From Amyloporia xantha (Eukaryota > Basidiomycota > Agaricomycetes > Polyporales > Adustoporiaceae), in contig JAYKKR010000001.1 of the NCBI GenBank assembly GCA_036971615.1, positions 4,402,001 to 4,466,000 of the forward strand: a DNA stretch of 64,000 nucleotides. The letters run 5' to 3'. The notes below the pieces were generated by a model. The model had not been told where the DNA came from and searched no databases. It saw nothing but the letters and a program-made list of their open reading frames with translations. A program made the position numbers and the translations under genes. Below are positions 25,101-38,069 of this stretch, piece by piece. Positions within the stretch are counted from its first letter, which is position 1, and every line of letters begins with the position of its first letter.

Positions 25101-26912
25101 ACTTCCCGTCCGCGCTGAATATATACCTGAACAGCGTGTGAATACGCGCATCACCAAAGCCTGCACAGAGCAGCTCCGAGGCAGACGCACTTCTTGTACA
25201 CACCCGCGAAGGGGTCCCGGTACGTCACCGTCTCGATCGGGCCCTCCGCGGCGTCTGCAGCGCCGTGGCCGTGACGCTTCTTCGGCGACGACGCGTCTCG
25301 CGGCGGGGACCCTGCCGACGCTTGAATGCCAACAGGTCCCTCCTCCTTGGTGATCGTCACAGAGGAACTGTTCTCCGAAGCGGGCGCGGGCGTGATCTCC
25401 CAAACCTTGGTAGGGTGGTAGTTCGCGCTGCGCTGGTTGTGAGAGATAGGGACGGCATTTGCGGGAGTAGGCTGCTTGACGCCCAGTGAGACGGACGCTC
25501 GCGCTGTGCGCTGTACGCGGCGCTGTTCTGCGAAGAAGTCTCCAAAGGACGCAACCTACCCTGCACCGTTAGTATCGACGCCAAAGAGCACACACGGTGT
25601 ACTAGAGCAGAACGCACATCGACACCCATGAGTTTCAGCTTCGTCGACAAATCCGGGTTGTTCATCGTCCGCGGGCGGAACGCGCCGAGCTCCGTTGCCG
25701 TCTGGGTCATGTTGAACGCAAGAATGTCGGCCATCTCGATCCCGGGCGCGATGAGACCGTACGTATTCTCGCGCCAGCTCGCACATTCGCCGATCGCGAA
25801 TACATCCGGTGCGCTCGTGCGAAGGCCATCGTCCACAACGACGCCGTGGCGGCCGTCGCGCGCGCACGTGATGCCCGACGCGCGGGCGAGCTCGTCCCGC
25901 GGGGTGATCCCGATCGCGAAGATAGCGACACTGCAGGGGACGGAGGTGCCGTCGGACAGGACGAGCGCGGAGAGCGCACCGGCGGCGTCGGTCTCGAGAC
26001 GCGCGACGGAGGTGCTGCCAAGCCAGGTGACGCCGAGCGCTTCGATGCGGTTGCGGACAATCTCGCCGCCAAGATTGTCAAGCTGCCGGGATAGGGGGAA
26101 GGGCTGTCTGTGGATGATCGTGACGTCGTTGAGTGTGTCGAGGTCGTAGACGGCTTTGGCGGCCTCCAGCCCCAGCAAACCTCCGCCAATCACAACGGCC
26201 TGTAATATCAGTCAATACACAGTCTCTGGAAGTAGGCGAGAACAGCGCGCCTTGCCATCCTTGACACTGTCCGTCTCCGCATAGGAGAGGAGTTTGTTCA
26301 TGTCAGATATATTCCGATAGACGAAGACTCCCGGGACGTTGAGGTCAGCATAGCTGGGCAGAGTGGCCTCTGAGCCAGTGGAGAGCACACAGTAGTCATA
26401 CTTGATGGTGCGACCCTTGTCTGTCGTTACTGTATGTGTCCCGGGGTCGATGGCAGTGACGGCCTCTCCGATATGGAAGGTGAATCTGCCTGGGTCCTGC
26501 TGTGCGTACCACTCCGCTGTTATGAGGGTCAGAGAGGCGACGAGAGATAGATGCCCATGGACTCGCCGGAGTTGAGATAAAGCTTTTCTACGCTACGATG
26601 CTGAAAGTACTCCGTAAGGGCGACGCGGTTATAGGCGACTGCAGCCGGCGGCACGCGACATTGTCCCGATCGTGATGGGTGGCACATCAGCGGTTTCGCA
26701 CACCGGACTAAAGAGGCACTCACGATGCATCTCCTCCCCACAGGTCACAATTTGGTACTGCCTCTCCTTGTCCAGGTTCAGCACCTTCTCGATGAATGCT
26801 GCGCGAGGGTAATCATCAATATGTACGGGTATCAACGCTAGATTCACATACCAATGCCAACCATGCCAAGGCCGACCACGAAGATCGTCTTGCGAGCCAT
26901 GTCCCCAGCCAT
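22120..26912 (-). CDS. NAD(P)H nitrite reductase (siroheme, with Rieske-type C-terminus)
   Basis: This cytosolic enzyme reduces nitrite to ammonium, the last step of nitrate assimilation. It starts MAGDMARKTIFVVGLGMVGIG at 26912 with an FAD-binding loop. A second nucleotide loop is VVIGGGLLGLEAAKAV. A BFD-like iron-sulphur region has CSCHNVTKG and GSGCGGC. Siroheme/4Fe-4S cysteines appear in KSCVGTSWCRYGVGD and GCVRECAEAQGKDFG. The C-terminus is Rieske-like, with MCPHKRAFVLEHG and MHKRNFTLTSGACLND supplying the Cys-His pairs. The gene has many short introns, three of which need GC donors, plus a 21-base exon at 24191-24171. One base must be skipped at 23783-23787 to keep FGAQK-ADLPSIWKELIDAG in frame. 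It is divergent from the nitrate transporter and probably shares its promoter. Confidence 0.95.
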
Positions 26913-27461
26913 CGTGGTGGTAGAACGAGCTCAGAGTCGATGTGAGCTTCCAGTATGATATGCAGGAGACCAATTGTCTCGACCGGGACAACGTGAACGC
27001 GATCATCACAATTTGTATCGACGGGGGTTCTGACGCAACGATGCTCGTCTGTGCTGATAGGCAGATCTGAATCGTACTCAAAGCGCCTCGGATGCGCAAA
27101 TACCTTCCCTTCTACTGGTCCCTGGGACATGTGGACGGATACTCCAGTGCCCGGATGTCTAGAATGCTGCCCGCCATGGGCGCCTGACAGTGATAGCACG
27201 TACCGTATACCCATCCAAAATTACGACAAGTCCACGTAAGGAGCCAATCAGCGCGCGCCAATCATTTAACATATCTTCTGCGGGTTCATATCTGCGCTCG
27301 AGAGGATGTGATAGGACACGAGGAACGCCCCGCGTTCCAGCAGGGAGAAGGTTCAGTCACCGATAAGTGGCCGCTGCTCAAGAATAAGGTAAAGGCACGA
27401 TGAGAACGGAGCGCAGAGGCGAAGGCATTGTAGGCCAACCATTTCTTCACGTCTCTCCACC
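26913..27461. promoter_or_regulatory. Bidirectional promoter of nitrite reductase and nitrate transporter
   Basis: This 549-base region separates two divergent co-pathway genes. Two CCAATCA boxes sit 14 bases apart (27244 and 27258), a direct repeat suited to a HAP/CBF complex. GATA cores occur at 27056, 27192, 27310 and 27362 (the last is GATAAG), with reverse TATC at 27016, 27272 and 27289. GATA factors of the AreA/Nit2 type control such genes in other fungi. The number of cores is only modestly above chance, so their role is inferred. Confidence 0.6.
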
Positions 27462-29719
27462 ATGGATATCTGGAGGCAGCTGACCCATACGCATGTCAAC
27501 CCCGACAATGGCAAGTGCACGACGCTCCCCATACTGTCGCTGCGCAGTCAGTATGCTCGGAATTTCCATCTGTGAGTAGGTCTTCATGTGAAGGTGTGGT
27601 AGTCTCATGTAACTCACTTTGCAGAGCATGGCTCGGCTTCTGGGTCGCCTTGTGAGTTCTCAGCAAGGAGTGTTGCAAGTCTTAAGATTGAATACGTTCC
27701 ACCCAGCCTGTCATGGTTCGCCTTCTCCCCGTTGATTCCTGAAGCGGTCAAGAACGACCTCGATTTGACGACCGCGCAGATAGGTAATGTACTCGCACAC
27801 CCTTCCCTCCAGTGTCTTGCTCACCGCACCTGCCCAGGCAACTCCAACATCATCTCCCTGTGCTCGACCCTCGTCGTCCGCATTATCGTAGGTCCCCTTG
27901 TAGATCGTGCGTCGCTCATGACTGTCGCCAGTGTTCCTCCCGCTGACCGCACCCTTGTCGTGCGCCAGAATACGGCCCGCGCAAGGTCATGGCCGGCATC
28001 CTTATCATCGGCGCTATCCCCTCCGGTCTCGCCGGCACGATCACCACCGCCAACGGCCTCTACGTCGTGCGCTTCTTCATCGGTACTCATTCCCATTCCC
28101 CTCTGCCCATCCTGCTCACCCCCCGCCAGGCATCCTCGGCGGCACCTTCGTCCCTTGCCAAGCGTGGACCTCCGCCTTCTTCGACACCAATGTCGTCGGG
28201 CGCGCCAATGCGCTCGCGGGCGGATGGGGCAACTCGGGCGGCGGGTTCACGTTCATCATCATGCTCGCGGTGTACAATGCGCTCGTGCGCGACGGCCTCG
28301 CGAAGCATGTCGCGTGGCGCGCGTCGTTTGCGATCGTCCCTGTGCCCATTCTGCTCGTGACAGCTGCGGTGACGCTCATGTTTGGGACGGACCACCCGAA
28401 TGGACGGTGGCGCGACAGGCACGAGCCGTTCGATGCGCTTCTGGTTCATGCCAAGGCAGATGGCGAGCAGAGGCCCAGTGCGGAGGATGGGGAGAAGGAT
28501 GTCGAAAAGCCTGCAGGGAAGGACAAGGGTGCCGCGGAAGCGAATGTCGACGTCGATGTTGAGGTCGCGGAGGTGGAGGAGACAGGTATGATATCCTGTT
28601 GACTTCGAACGTGGCCATTCTCATTGTCGGACTCGTCACAGCTCTCAGCCTGGGTCGGACAGTCAACCAGGACGTTTCACTGGACGTTACAGCCCAAGTG
28701 CTGATGTCACCATCGACCTGGCTTCCCACGTTGGCCTACCTTAGTGAGTAGCATTCCCCTCCTCGCCCCACTGTGTAATATGCTCACGGTGTCGTGTACA
28801 GCAACATTTGGGTTCGAGCTGGCGGTGGACGCGAACTTGTCGAACGTGCTTTACGGCATGTACAAGTCAAAGACATTCGGGCAGACCAAGTCTGGTTACG
28901 TACGTTGCGTCCCTCGACTCCATTTGTGCGCATTGCTGAATTGCACCCGACTGCGCGGGTTGTGCAGATCGCATCCATTTATGGCTTGATGAACGTGTGG
29001 TCGCGCGTATGCGGTGTGTAACCTGTCTCGATATCTGCAGATCACATTTTCGTCTCATGCACCGCTTTACCTGCGTCGTATAGGCGGATACATGGGCGAT
29101 CTGATCTACAGGCGCTATGGCGTGACGGGGAAAAAGTACCTGACGCTCGGCCTTGGTGTTGTATTCGGCCTCTTCGCAGTCGGTCTTGGGGTTTACATCG
29201 ACAACAGAGACAAACCCTCGCGTGCGTCAATCCCATGTCTCTATTCTCTGATTTAGAGAGCTGACTCAAACATTTGTAGTTGCGGTGGTCATCGTCTTGT
29301 TTGCAATAATGGGCGTATTCGATCAGGCTGGAAACGGCGCGAATTTCTCACTGGTGCCGCACTGCAATCCCAGTAAGCTGTATCGATCTGCCTTATGCTC
29401 TGTCGCTAATCTATCGCGAACAGCTTCAAACGGTCTTATGGCAAGTCATCGCACGATGCCTGCCTACTGTACAACAAACTAACGACCTGCTCTCTTTCAG
29501 ACTGGTATCGTGGGAGCCATGGGCAATCTCGGCGGTGTCCTCTTTGCGCTGATCTGGCGGATGCAGCCACTGCCTTATGGGAAAGCCTTCTGGATCTCCG
29601 GTGTTTTTGCGATTGTACGCCTATTCCACTGTTTGCTATTCGAATTGCACTGAATGGTGGCTTGGTCTGACTAGGGTCTCAACATTTTGCTGATACCTAT
29701 CCGTCCCCCTAAACACTGA
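27462..29719 (+). CDS. High-affinity nitrate/nitrite transporter (MFS, NNP/NrtA family)
   Basis: This plasma-membrane permease imports nitrate. The ATG at 27462 follows a CACC context. After splicing, twelve-helix MFS features are visible: LAWLGFWVAFLSWFAFSPLIPEA early, then DRQYGPRKVMAGILIIGAIP as the helix 2-3 loop. Both nitrate signatures are present: AGGWGNSGGGFTF near 28220 and TGIVGAMGNLGG near 29506. A charged central cytosolic loop, rich in Lys, Glu and Asp (about 28455-28590), separates the two halves as in fungal NrtA proteins. The end is LLIPIRPPKH before the stop at 29717-29719. The gene has around a dozen short introns. Confidence 0.95.
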
Positions 29720-30249
29720 ACAGTGGATGGCCTCATCCCCCGCATGGACATTAGTATTAATACGATTGTTTGCAAGCAGGAGTTAGCGGTATTGCTTTAA
29801 TAACGAAGCCACCGTAACTCGCAAGGTCAATTGTAATATTCGTAGCATCCAGTCACGATTCTTATCATAGCCGCCTGTAAAAGATATTCTACATGAACCT
29901 AGAACAATGATTAGAGGGCAAGTATTGGATTGCGCTTCGTTCGCTCGCTTGGCTTTTCGAGGATTCTCGCGAGTCGCCATGGCCAACCGTCTGCGATTTG
30001 GATCAAACACTGGGGCTTTCAAATTCGGGTTCGCAGGAAACCGGAAAGTGGGGAAACCTGAAAATGGTGGGTCCAAGATGGCCCATATTATCGATCAAAT
30101 CGTATCTAGGAAAAGACGCGCTCCTATTATCGGCAGAACAGTGGCTACGTCCTTATCGTGCCAATAGAAAGCCTCTCCGGGTTTGCCGGCATGTCTGCGA
30201 GACTGATATATGTACGACGCTGCGGCATGAGCCAGAGGGGGAACTCAGT
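29720..30249 (+). promoter_or_regulatory. Intergenic promoter of nitrate reductase
   Basis: This 530-base gap precedes the nitrate reductase start. It has two CTTATC motifs (29861 and 30152), the reverse of GATAAG, the preferred site of AreA-type GATA factors. No other feature seen. The regulatory role is inferred. Confidence 0.45.
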
Positions 30250-33200
30250 ATGAGGCCTGAGAATCATTCGCCCGTTCTTTCTGGGTCGGAAAGTAGTAGC
30301 GAGGAAGGGTCCTCGTCGCATGCGACGCTTTCTTCTGTATCCTCTCTAACGTCCCTGGATGGACGTTCGACCCCGCCTGTTCAGCTACCCGAGTCATTCC
30401 CCTCCTTGCCAGTTGACAAGACACCTTTATTCCCAGCGGAAGCGGTCAGGATAATTCTCATAAAAACGTGAAGTGCATTCTCATTGTGTTACGCAGGATA
30501 CGCAGACACCAGATAATTGGGTCAACCGAAATCCGGACTTGATCCGTCTGACAGGTAAACACCCATTCAATTCGGAAGCACCACTTGCGGCTCTATTCGA
30601 TGCGGTACGTACTCGAAAGAAAATATCACCGTGAATGCTCCAATCATATCGCTCATGCGTGCACTTGAAGGGATTTCTTACACCCGCACACCTCCATTTC
30701 GTCCGAAACCACGGTGCAGTCCCGCACATAGACCAAGAAAAATTCCGCGACTGGAAGATCCGTGTCCACGGCCTCGTCGAGAACGAGCGCACCTTTTCTC
30801 TAGAGGACCTGAAAGACCTCTTCCCTGTCGTCACCCTCCCCGTCACCTTAGTTTGCGCAGGAAACCGCCGCAAGGAGCAAAATGTTCTCCGTAAGAGTCT
30901 CGGGTTCGACTGGGGCTCCGCCGGAGGTACGCTCGTGGATTCCGCATTGGATATCTATCTTCTCACCTTCCGCCATCTGTCTTTTTGTGTACGCGTTTTA
31001 TTGAAAGTATCTACTGCATTGTGGACCGGGGTATACCTGTCAGACATCCTTGATTCTGTCCAGCCTCTCCGTGGATCGGCAAAGCACGTCATCTTCGAAG
31101 GTGCGGATAGTCTTCCCAAAGGGCCGTACGGCACTTCGCAGAAGCTTAGCTGGGCGAAAAGTCGAGACAGAGGCATGCTCATCGGTATGTCCTATGTGCC
31201 GGAAGTGCTGACAGGCCCCAAATTGAACACTTCTTAAGCATGGGCTATGAACGGCCTTCCTCTGGAACCTGACCACGGCTTTCCCGCGCGCTTGGTTGTT
31301 CCGGGTCAAATTGGCGGTCGCTCTGTGAAGGTACTGGATTTTCGATCTATATTTATCCGTCTCTGATTGTATCGGCTTTCAAAATAGTGGCTCACCCGTA
31401 TAGAGGTGTCCGCGCAGGAGAGTCAGCACCATGTAAGTCTGTTTAACATCATCAGTCTGTGCGAGACTCTGAAGTTGAATCACCAGCTTCACTTTTTCGG
31501 TATGTGTGCTGCGCAATTTTGGTATGACATGAGTACGAATATAGCCTATAGACAACAAGGTGCTGCCAATGCAGCTCTCCCCAGAGCAAGCAAGAGTGGA
31601 GAAAGATTGGTGGTATGATCCCAGGTTTGTCCTGTTTATCTTCCCTCTCATGGAGAAAACATACTGACGCTCCCTGCGGACAGTTATCTGATCACGTACG
31701 TAGCGGATAATTCGACGTGACTGCATATTGATCTTCATGACGCCCAGCGAGCTCAACGTGAACAGGTACGTCATGCCTAGCACCGCCACCTGGCCCACGA
31801 ATCTAACAAGGAAATCAACAGTGCAATAACGCGACCGGATCACGACGAGATCTTATCTTCCGAAGCCTTGCACCAACCGGACCAGATCTTCACCCTTCGC
31901 GGATATGCCTATGCTGGCGGTGGCAGACGGATCAACAGGGTCGAGATTACCGTAGACGATGGGCGCTCTTGGTTCTTAGCAAAGATGTGAGGGTATGATC
32001 GCCGCTCGACAGAAGTGATCATCGCTCACCATGCAGCGGTAGTGAATATCCCGAGGATCAGTATAGTACCACGACCCATGCCGACGCGACGTACGGGTCG
32101 CTAGACTTGTCCGAGAGGGACACGTACTTGTGCGTCATGCGTTGACTTATGCTTGCACCCGAGGCTGATGATTATGGTGTGGTGCAGCTGCTGGTGCTTC
32201 TGGTCGTTTGACATGCCTACGGCGACACTGGCGGAGGCTAGCCGTATCTCGGTCCGTGCGATGGATGAAGCGATGAATACACAACCGCGCGATATGTGAG
32301 TGAACTCGGCGTAATCTCCTCCGGTAGCGCTGACGTCTTTTAGGTACGTCAACGCCACGTCCATGCTAAATAATTGGTAAGTCGTGCCGTGAACCCAAGC
32401 AAAAGTGCAGAATACACTGATGGAGAGGAAGGTGGTTCCGCGTAGCGATATTCAAAACCGACGCTGGTGTTCGGTTCGTTCATCCCGCACCAGTCGGTAG
32501 AAAAACTCCGGGCTGGATGGAGGTACGTGCTTTCAGCCTGAAATAGATACGTCCGCTGACTGGCTCAGATGATGAGGGAATCCGGTGCGGACATCTTGCG
32601 ACCGGATTTTGGTTCTGCTCGATCTGCAGAGGCACCCAGTCGACCCGCGCAGCCGGATAGCAATGCAATCATGATCAATCCTGAAGTCAATCGGCAGATC
32701 ACAATGACAGAGCTGAAGGCGCAAGACCACAGTAAGCCTTGGGTTAGTGCCCAGCTAGATTCCGAACTAGTGGGCGCATTAAACTCACTCTACCCATTGG
32801 CCAGTTCGTTGTCAATGGACAGGTCTACGACGGCACAGGATATCTGGATGAGCATCCCGGAGGCGCCGAGTCGATCCTGCTCGTTGCAGGCGACGATGCA
32901 TCGGACGATTTCATGGCTATACATTCTGGGGATGCGAAGCGTAAGCTACAGCAGGTAATGTGCTGGTAAGTCATTAGGTGGCAATTTGCTCATGGCACCG
33001 CAGTATCACATCGGCACCCTCATGAAGTCCGGGGAAGACGAAACAAATTCGCAACCGACAGAGCAGGCCGATTCCGAGTCAGCACCGTTCCTGCAGCCGA
33101 AGATCTGGAAGCCGGTCAAGTTGCTCGAAATAGAGAGAGTCAACCACGACTCGTACCTGTATAGGTTCTCGCTTGGAAGCGGTCAACAGTCTCTTGGGCT

Positions 33201-33986
33201 CCCGGTAGGACAGCACGTCTTCATGAGGCTAAAGCGCAAGGACACGGCGGAGATGGTCCAGCGCGCTTACACTCCTATTTCGAGACAAGATGCTGCAGGA
33301 TCAATAGAGTTTCTGGTCAAGTACGTCAGAATCACGGTATCATTGATAAGCACACAGTCTGATGAAGCTGACCGTCAGACTCTACCTTCCGTCCGTGCAA
33401 TTCCCGTCAGGTGGGAAGATGTCGATTGGATTGCATGAACTGCAGGTCGGCGATCAGGTCGAGTTGAAAGGTCCTCTTGGCTCGTTTACCTGGCAAGGAC
33501 GTGGGTCAGTCCTCTGGAAAGCTGTTCCGAGGACCGTCACCGAACTAGGCCTCGTGTGCGGCGGAAGTGGTCAGTTCCTACGAGTCTTCTCGTCATCAGT
33601 GTGCTCAGTTACGCCATCTAGGTATCACACCCATCCTCCAAGTTCTACGTAGCGTCCTCGATGATCCCTCAGATGAGACCCGACTCTGGCTCCTCTGCTC
33701 CAACAAAACCGAGGTGGACATTCTCTGTCGAGCAGAGCTTGACCAATATTTGGCGATCCACGGAGAGGGCCGTCTGCGCATCCGTTACACGCTCAGCACG
33801 GTGCCCGATGGGTGGAGCCACAGCTCTGGTCGTGTAACGGATGCAATGCTCGCTACTCACCTTCCTCAGCCTTCACTATGTGCTCTGGTTCTTGCATGTG
33901 GCCCGAGTGCGATGATTGCTGACACAGTAAGGCCTGGATTACAGCGGTGCGGCTGGGACATAGATCACTCGTTAGTTGTTTTCTAG
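30250..33986 (+). CDS. Assimilatory nitrate reductase (Moco-heme-FAD)
   Basis: This cytosolic enzyme reduces nitrate to nitrite with NAD(P)H. The ATG at 30250 ([19 protein letters not shown]) opens a Ser-rich N-terminus. The molybdenum-cofactor domain carries the ligand cysteine in [12 protein letters not shown] (near 30853), followed by [11 protein letters not shown] and the dimerisation part ([20 protein letters not shown]). A cytochrome b5 domain has [14 protein letters not shown] and AIHSGDAK as heme-ligand regions (near 32850-32935). The FAD domain includes VQRAYTPIS and the NAD domain [20 protein letters not shown] and LACGPSAMI. The stop is at 33984-33986. Domain order matches fungal NiaD/nit-3. 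More than a dozen short GT-AG introns are needed, and no frame errors are apparent. Confidence 0.96.
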
Positions 33987-34199
33987 AATTAGCTAGGGAG
34001 AATGGGCTCTAGGAATCCTGTCGCCCAGCACGTTTGTCAGCTTGCAGTTGTACGATAGACAATAACAAGTGAATTTATTCCTGATTGATACTCCTTAGCG
34101 ATGAATACATTTCGATATTCCTGATCCTTCAGTGCGAATACCACCGGTGGCTTTTATACACTTTTGCCCCATTGGCCGCACCTCCTTTGATACATTTGC

Positions 34200-37100
34200 T
34201 TAGATTGTATGTCCAGCCGCGCTCAAGGATTGCAGGAAAGGGCCAACAACAGATTGATCTGCCGCTGTTACCAAGCTCTTCGTCCGAGAGTCCCTCTGCG
34301 CTAGCTTGACCAGCTCCTGGCCTAGGAATTCTCTGGGATCTCGCACGTACGCCACAGGATCGACACTGAGAGTCTCCGATGCAGCAAGCCGTGAGTATGC
34401 CGCCTGATAGCCAGCAGTCTGTTCCTCGAAGTCAATTGTGGTCAACCCGGCATCGGGGTCATCCTCGCCGTCCTTCTTGGTCAAATATTGCGGCTCCTGG
34501 AATAGCTTCACCAAGGCGACGAATATGGCCGGCCTGAACAAGTCAGAATGAGAGCCACGCACGCGGCAAAAGTAAGGTGATACGACTCACCATGCTTGTA
34601 CCGAGGGCGCCTGCAACATAAGGGAGCTTTGTGTCAATAGCCTTGTGAGGCCAACAACGACTACCTTGCGGTCTTTAGGGGGCATTTTGGGAGCTTCGGG
34701 GACAACGAAATTCGCAGCAATCTGTGACCACAATCTGCGACAAGGGGTTAATATTACAACCAATGGAATCGCAGTGAGACTCACTGAGGCTGAATCTCCT
34801 CTACAGAACTGATCACGAAATCGGGGTTCAGGCCATCTACATTGATTGCCATCGTGAAGGCAAGGAAGTAAACGAATTGATACACGTATTTATCTGTCTT
34901 GCTCGTCTGCATGCGGGTAAGCAGAGTGACCATGAGCGCGCGGAAATATTGCTTCAGGTCGGACCTAGAGCGCTGTTAGTATGCGGCAGGGAGATCATGC
35001 AAACGGCGTACGGTGGGATATGTTGGACGACTGATTGCAAAAGCTCGAAGCCCCAACCATCATTCAACTTCGAAGGGATTAACCGTTGCTGTACAACAGC
35101 CAATACAGCGGTGTACTGGCCAGTAGCCACCATTTGTTTTGCGTCGCGTGAAAGGAAAGCCTTAAGCAACTTAACAAGACCAGGGATGCTACCCTTTTGT
35201 TGCCAAGCGGCTGGTGTGAGAAGGAACGGGAGTAGACTCCGGTATTCAGCGGGAACGTCCGTTGTGTGCAGCTCGAGCATTTGTGCGAGAATTTGGAAGA
35301 CATAGGGAATATATTCTGATTCGTAAATAGTCAGAGGCCATCAGTCCAAGTAGATACTATGACCTACGATCAATATCTTGTTGCAGAACGACGGTGAACG
35401 GTCCAAACAGCGACTGCTCGAAGGTGGGCAAAGTTTCAGGTTTTGCTCCCACGACAAATCTGTGTGTATGTGAGATGTGTAACATATGTTTAAACATGTC
35501 ATTTACCTCATCAGTGCTGACAGACTTTCAAAGATGTATTGGTCGAAGAGCGGATTGCTAGGATTCTTTGAGATCACACCAAGGATCGCCACTAATCTCT
35601 GCAATATCCGCTCGTATCCTGCCACGAGCGTAGACCGAGCGGTAATGATGACGCGCATAGCACCTATTTCAATTCATCAAGTCGCTGTGAGAATAATTCC
35701 TAGTAGCCAACTTACATCTCATCAGATAGTCGTTCTCGGCAATCTTTTCGGGGGTACCAGCGCTCTCAATTTTGGTCAAAAGCGCATTCAGCAGTTGAGG
35801 AGCAAGTTCATGGATGTCCGCTTGGGTGAACCTGGGTCACAGTTTTGTTCAATCTCTATATTATAGTCCGACAAAATAAGAACATACAGCAATTGGGTCC
35901 CTTGTTTGATGAATAGTATTCGCTCGATGCTGATGGCAGCATACGTGTAACAGACGTAGTTGTCCGAACTGATATGACGAACGAGCAGAGGGAGCACCGA
36001 CAGAAGTTGCGGTTTGACCAGCTACAAAGTAGTGCACAGAATAAGCGATTGAATTCAGGTGCGTAATCTAAACACATTACCTGGTTCCGGAACGTGTACA
36101 GGAATCGGATTGCGTCTACCTGGAGAATAGGATGTACACTGCCCGAATCCGCTTGGAGATCCTGATATACATGCTCAGAAAAGAACTGGACGACATCAAC
36201 GAGAGCATTTGTTGATGTTACTCCGTGCTGCAAAAGACATCGTCAGCGATGAGAGCCGTCCACATAGGAACGAATAGGCAACACACTTGAGTGGTGCTAC
36301 CGCGTGTTGCGACTGCTGTCATAATATAGATCGCAGTATCCTTGGCGCGCCAGTTCTTCACGTTGTCCTCGCTGTACTGGCGGAGCCCTTCTCCGATCCA
36401 TGCACCTGCAACTTCCGTCGTATCGCTCTCGAATCCAGATGACACCAAAGCTCGCAGAACCTCCGCAGCAGCTTGACGGCGAGTCATTGAGTCTGCACTG
36501 ACCCCAGCCCCACCGAGCGAGGGTACCGAGAGGTCGAGGCGTATATATTCGAGCGGATCGTCCTCGAATTGCTCAATTTCGTGTTCTAATAACTCGAGTC
36601 AGTCATAATTTGGGACGACAAACAGCGAAGTGGCGGTTGAGCATACCTCGTAGGCCTACGTTGGGGACAACAATGCCCTGTACAAGATTTGAGATTGTCT
36701 CCTTCGAGCCGAAAAGTGCTTTGTAGTAACCGGTCCGGATAGCAGTGGAGATGAATCGCAGAGATTGGGAAACCAACTGAGAAGGATGTCAGATTCAATC
36801 ATGCTATCTAAAGGAGAAAGAAATACCCCATCGTCTGCGATGCCTGACCGCTTTCCTCCACCAACAAGTTCCCATACTTGCCGCACAATTGCCTCCACGG
36901 ATGCCGAGCTTTGCAATACTTCAGGATACAACTTCACATAGAGCTACAAATCATTCAACATTCATCATAAGTTGGGAGATAGAAGTTAATATAATATATC
37001 AACTTACTTCAGCAGTTTCGAGAATGCCGGTCTTGATTTGCGATGGAAGTGATGGGGTAGTATCATCCGGCTGGAAACGACGCGTCAGACCTAGCATAGC

Positions 37101-38069
37101 TCATGAAATAATAATCTGCTCACATCTACTTGTAATTGTGGGGGATCCCAAGTCAATAACTGGATGAACAACCCCGATTCTGGCCCGAAAAATTGCGGGT
37201 GGGCATCCTCAATGTCCGGAGGTAGATCCTGACACGTAAGGTCATAGAAGATGTCGACAAGAAGTACAACAGCCTGCGCGATCGATGCGAGGTTCGGAGG
37301 AGCAGGTTGTGCGAAAAGCAGGGTTGTAGAGTGCAAGAAAAGTTGGAGGAAAGGATGCGTAAAGCGTGCGAGAACGTAGTTTATGACAGTGAAGAGGGAA
37401 TCCGACCGCGTGGCTGCACGCCAAGGGCGGAATATCGAGTGAGCAGTCTCAAGGACGCCAATGTTAACTTCATAGTCGGATTGTGAGAGAGAATAGACTA
37501 GTTTCTACAAACAATAGGCCCAGTGAGCATCACAAGAATAGCTTCCTTGTCCACATAAGAATAAACACGTGTTAATGGGCACACAGTGCCCATGCTTGGA
37601 GTATGAGGATGATGAGATCACAAGTGAAGACTTACATCGATAAGATCTGGCCACAATTCTGGGAAGTCGCTACTTGCAATCAAAGAAATCGCCTCTGCGA
37701 TTTGCGCTCGCATAGTCTTGTCGGACGCGTTCGAAAGTGCAATCATAGCAGGTACGAGTTCGCCTCGAAGGGCCGCTTGATCCGTCTCCGGTATAGGGGA
37801 CTCTTCCTACAGACCAGCGTCCAGTGTAAGACATCCAATTCGACTGAGACATTCCAGATACGCACATCTTCCCATCTTGACTTGACGACATTTTTGAGGT
37901 AAACACTGCCGGCGAGACGGGTCGCGCGATCCTGGGACTGCTCAAGAACGAGACGCAGCAGCGCAGAGAGAAACCCAGGCTGGACGCTGAGTGCTTGCAG
38001 ACTCTGTTCAGCCTGTTTCCTCGTCGCAGGGTTGAGAGATGCGAGGAGCAGAGAGGGCAGTTCAGCCAT
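34200..38069 (-). CDS. CSE1: Exportin-2 / Cse1 (importin-alpha re-exporter)
   Basis: This karyopherin carries importin alpha back to the cytoplasm with Ran-GTP. I chose the ATG at 38069 (MAELPSLLLASLNPATRKQAEQ) because it begins the importin-beta N-terminal domain; in-frame codons upstream read as low-complexity sequence. HEAT-type helices run throughout. Family landmarks are TRLAGSVYLKNVVKSRWED, EQFEDDPLEYIRLD, NVKNWRAKDTAIYIMTAVA, then HGVTSTNALVDVVQFFSEH and VDAIRFLYTFRNQL. The end is FLQSLSAAGHTI before TAA. Length is close to the roughly 960 residues of the family. About fifteen short introns are present. It is divergent from the DUF4419 gene, with 464 bases between them. Confidence 0.93.

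Noticed and set aside
25628..26149. 173-codon plus frame
   Set aside because: Antisense shadow of the FAD/NAD domain of nitrite reductase.
37242..37424. Separate frame inside the Cse1 gene
   Set aside because: It is a shadow. The true frame through this exon reads as continuous Cse1 helices although it lacks an internal start codon.
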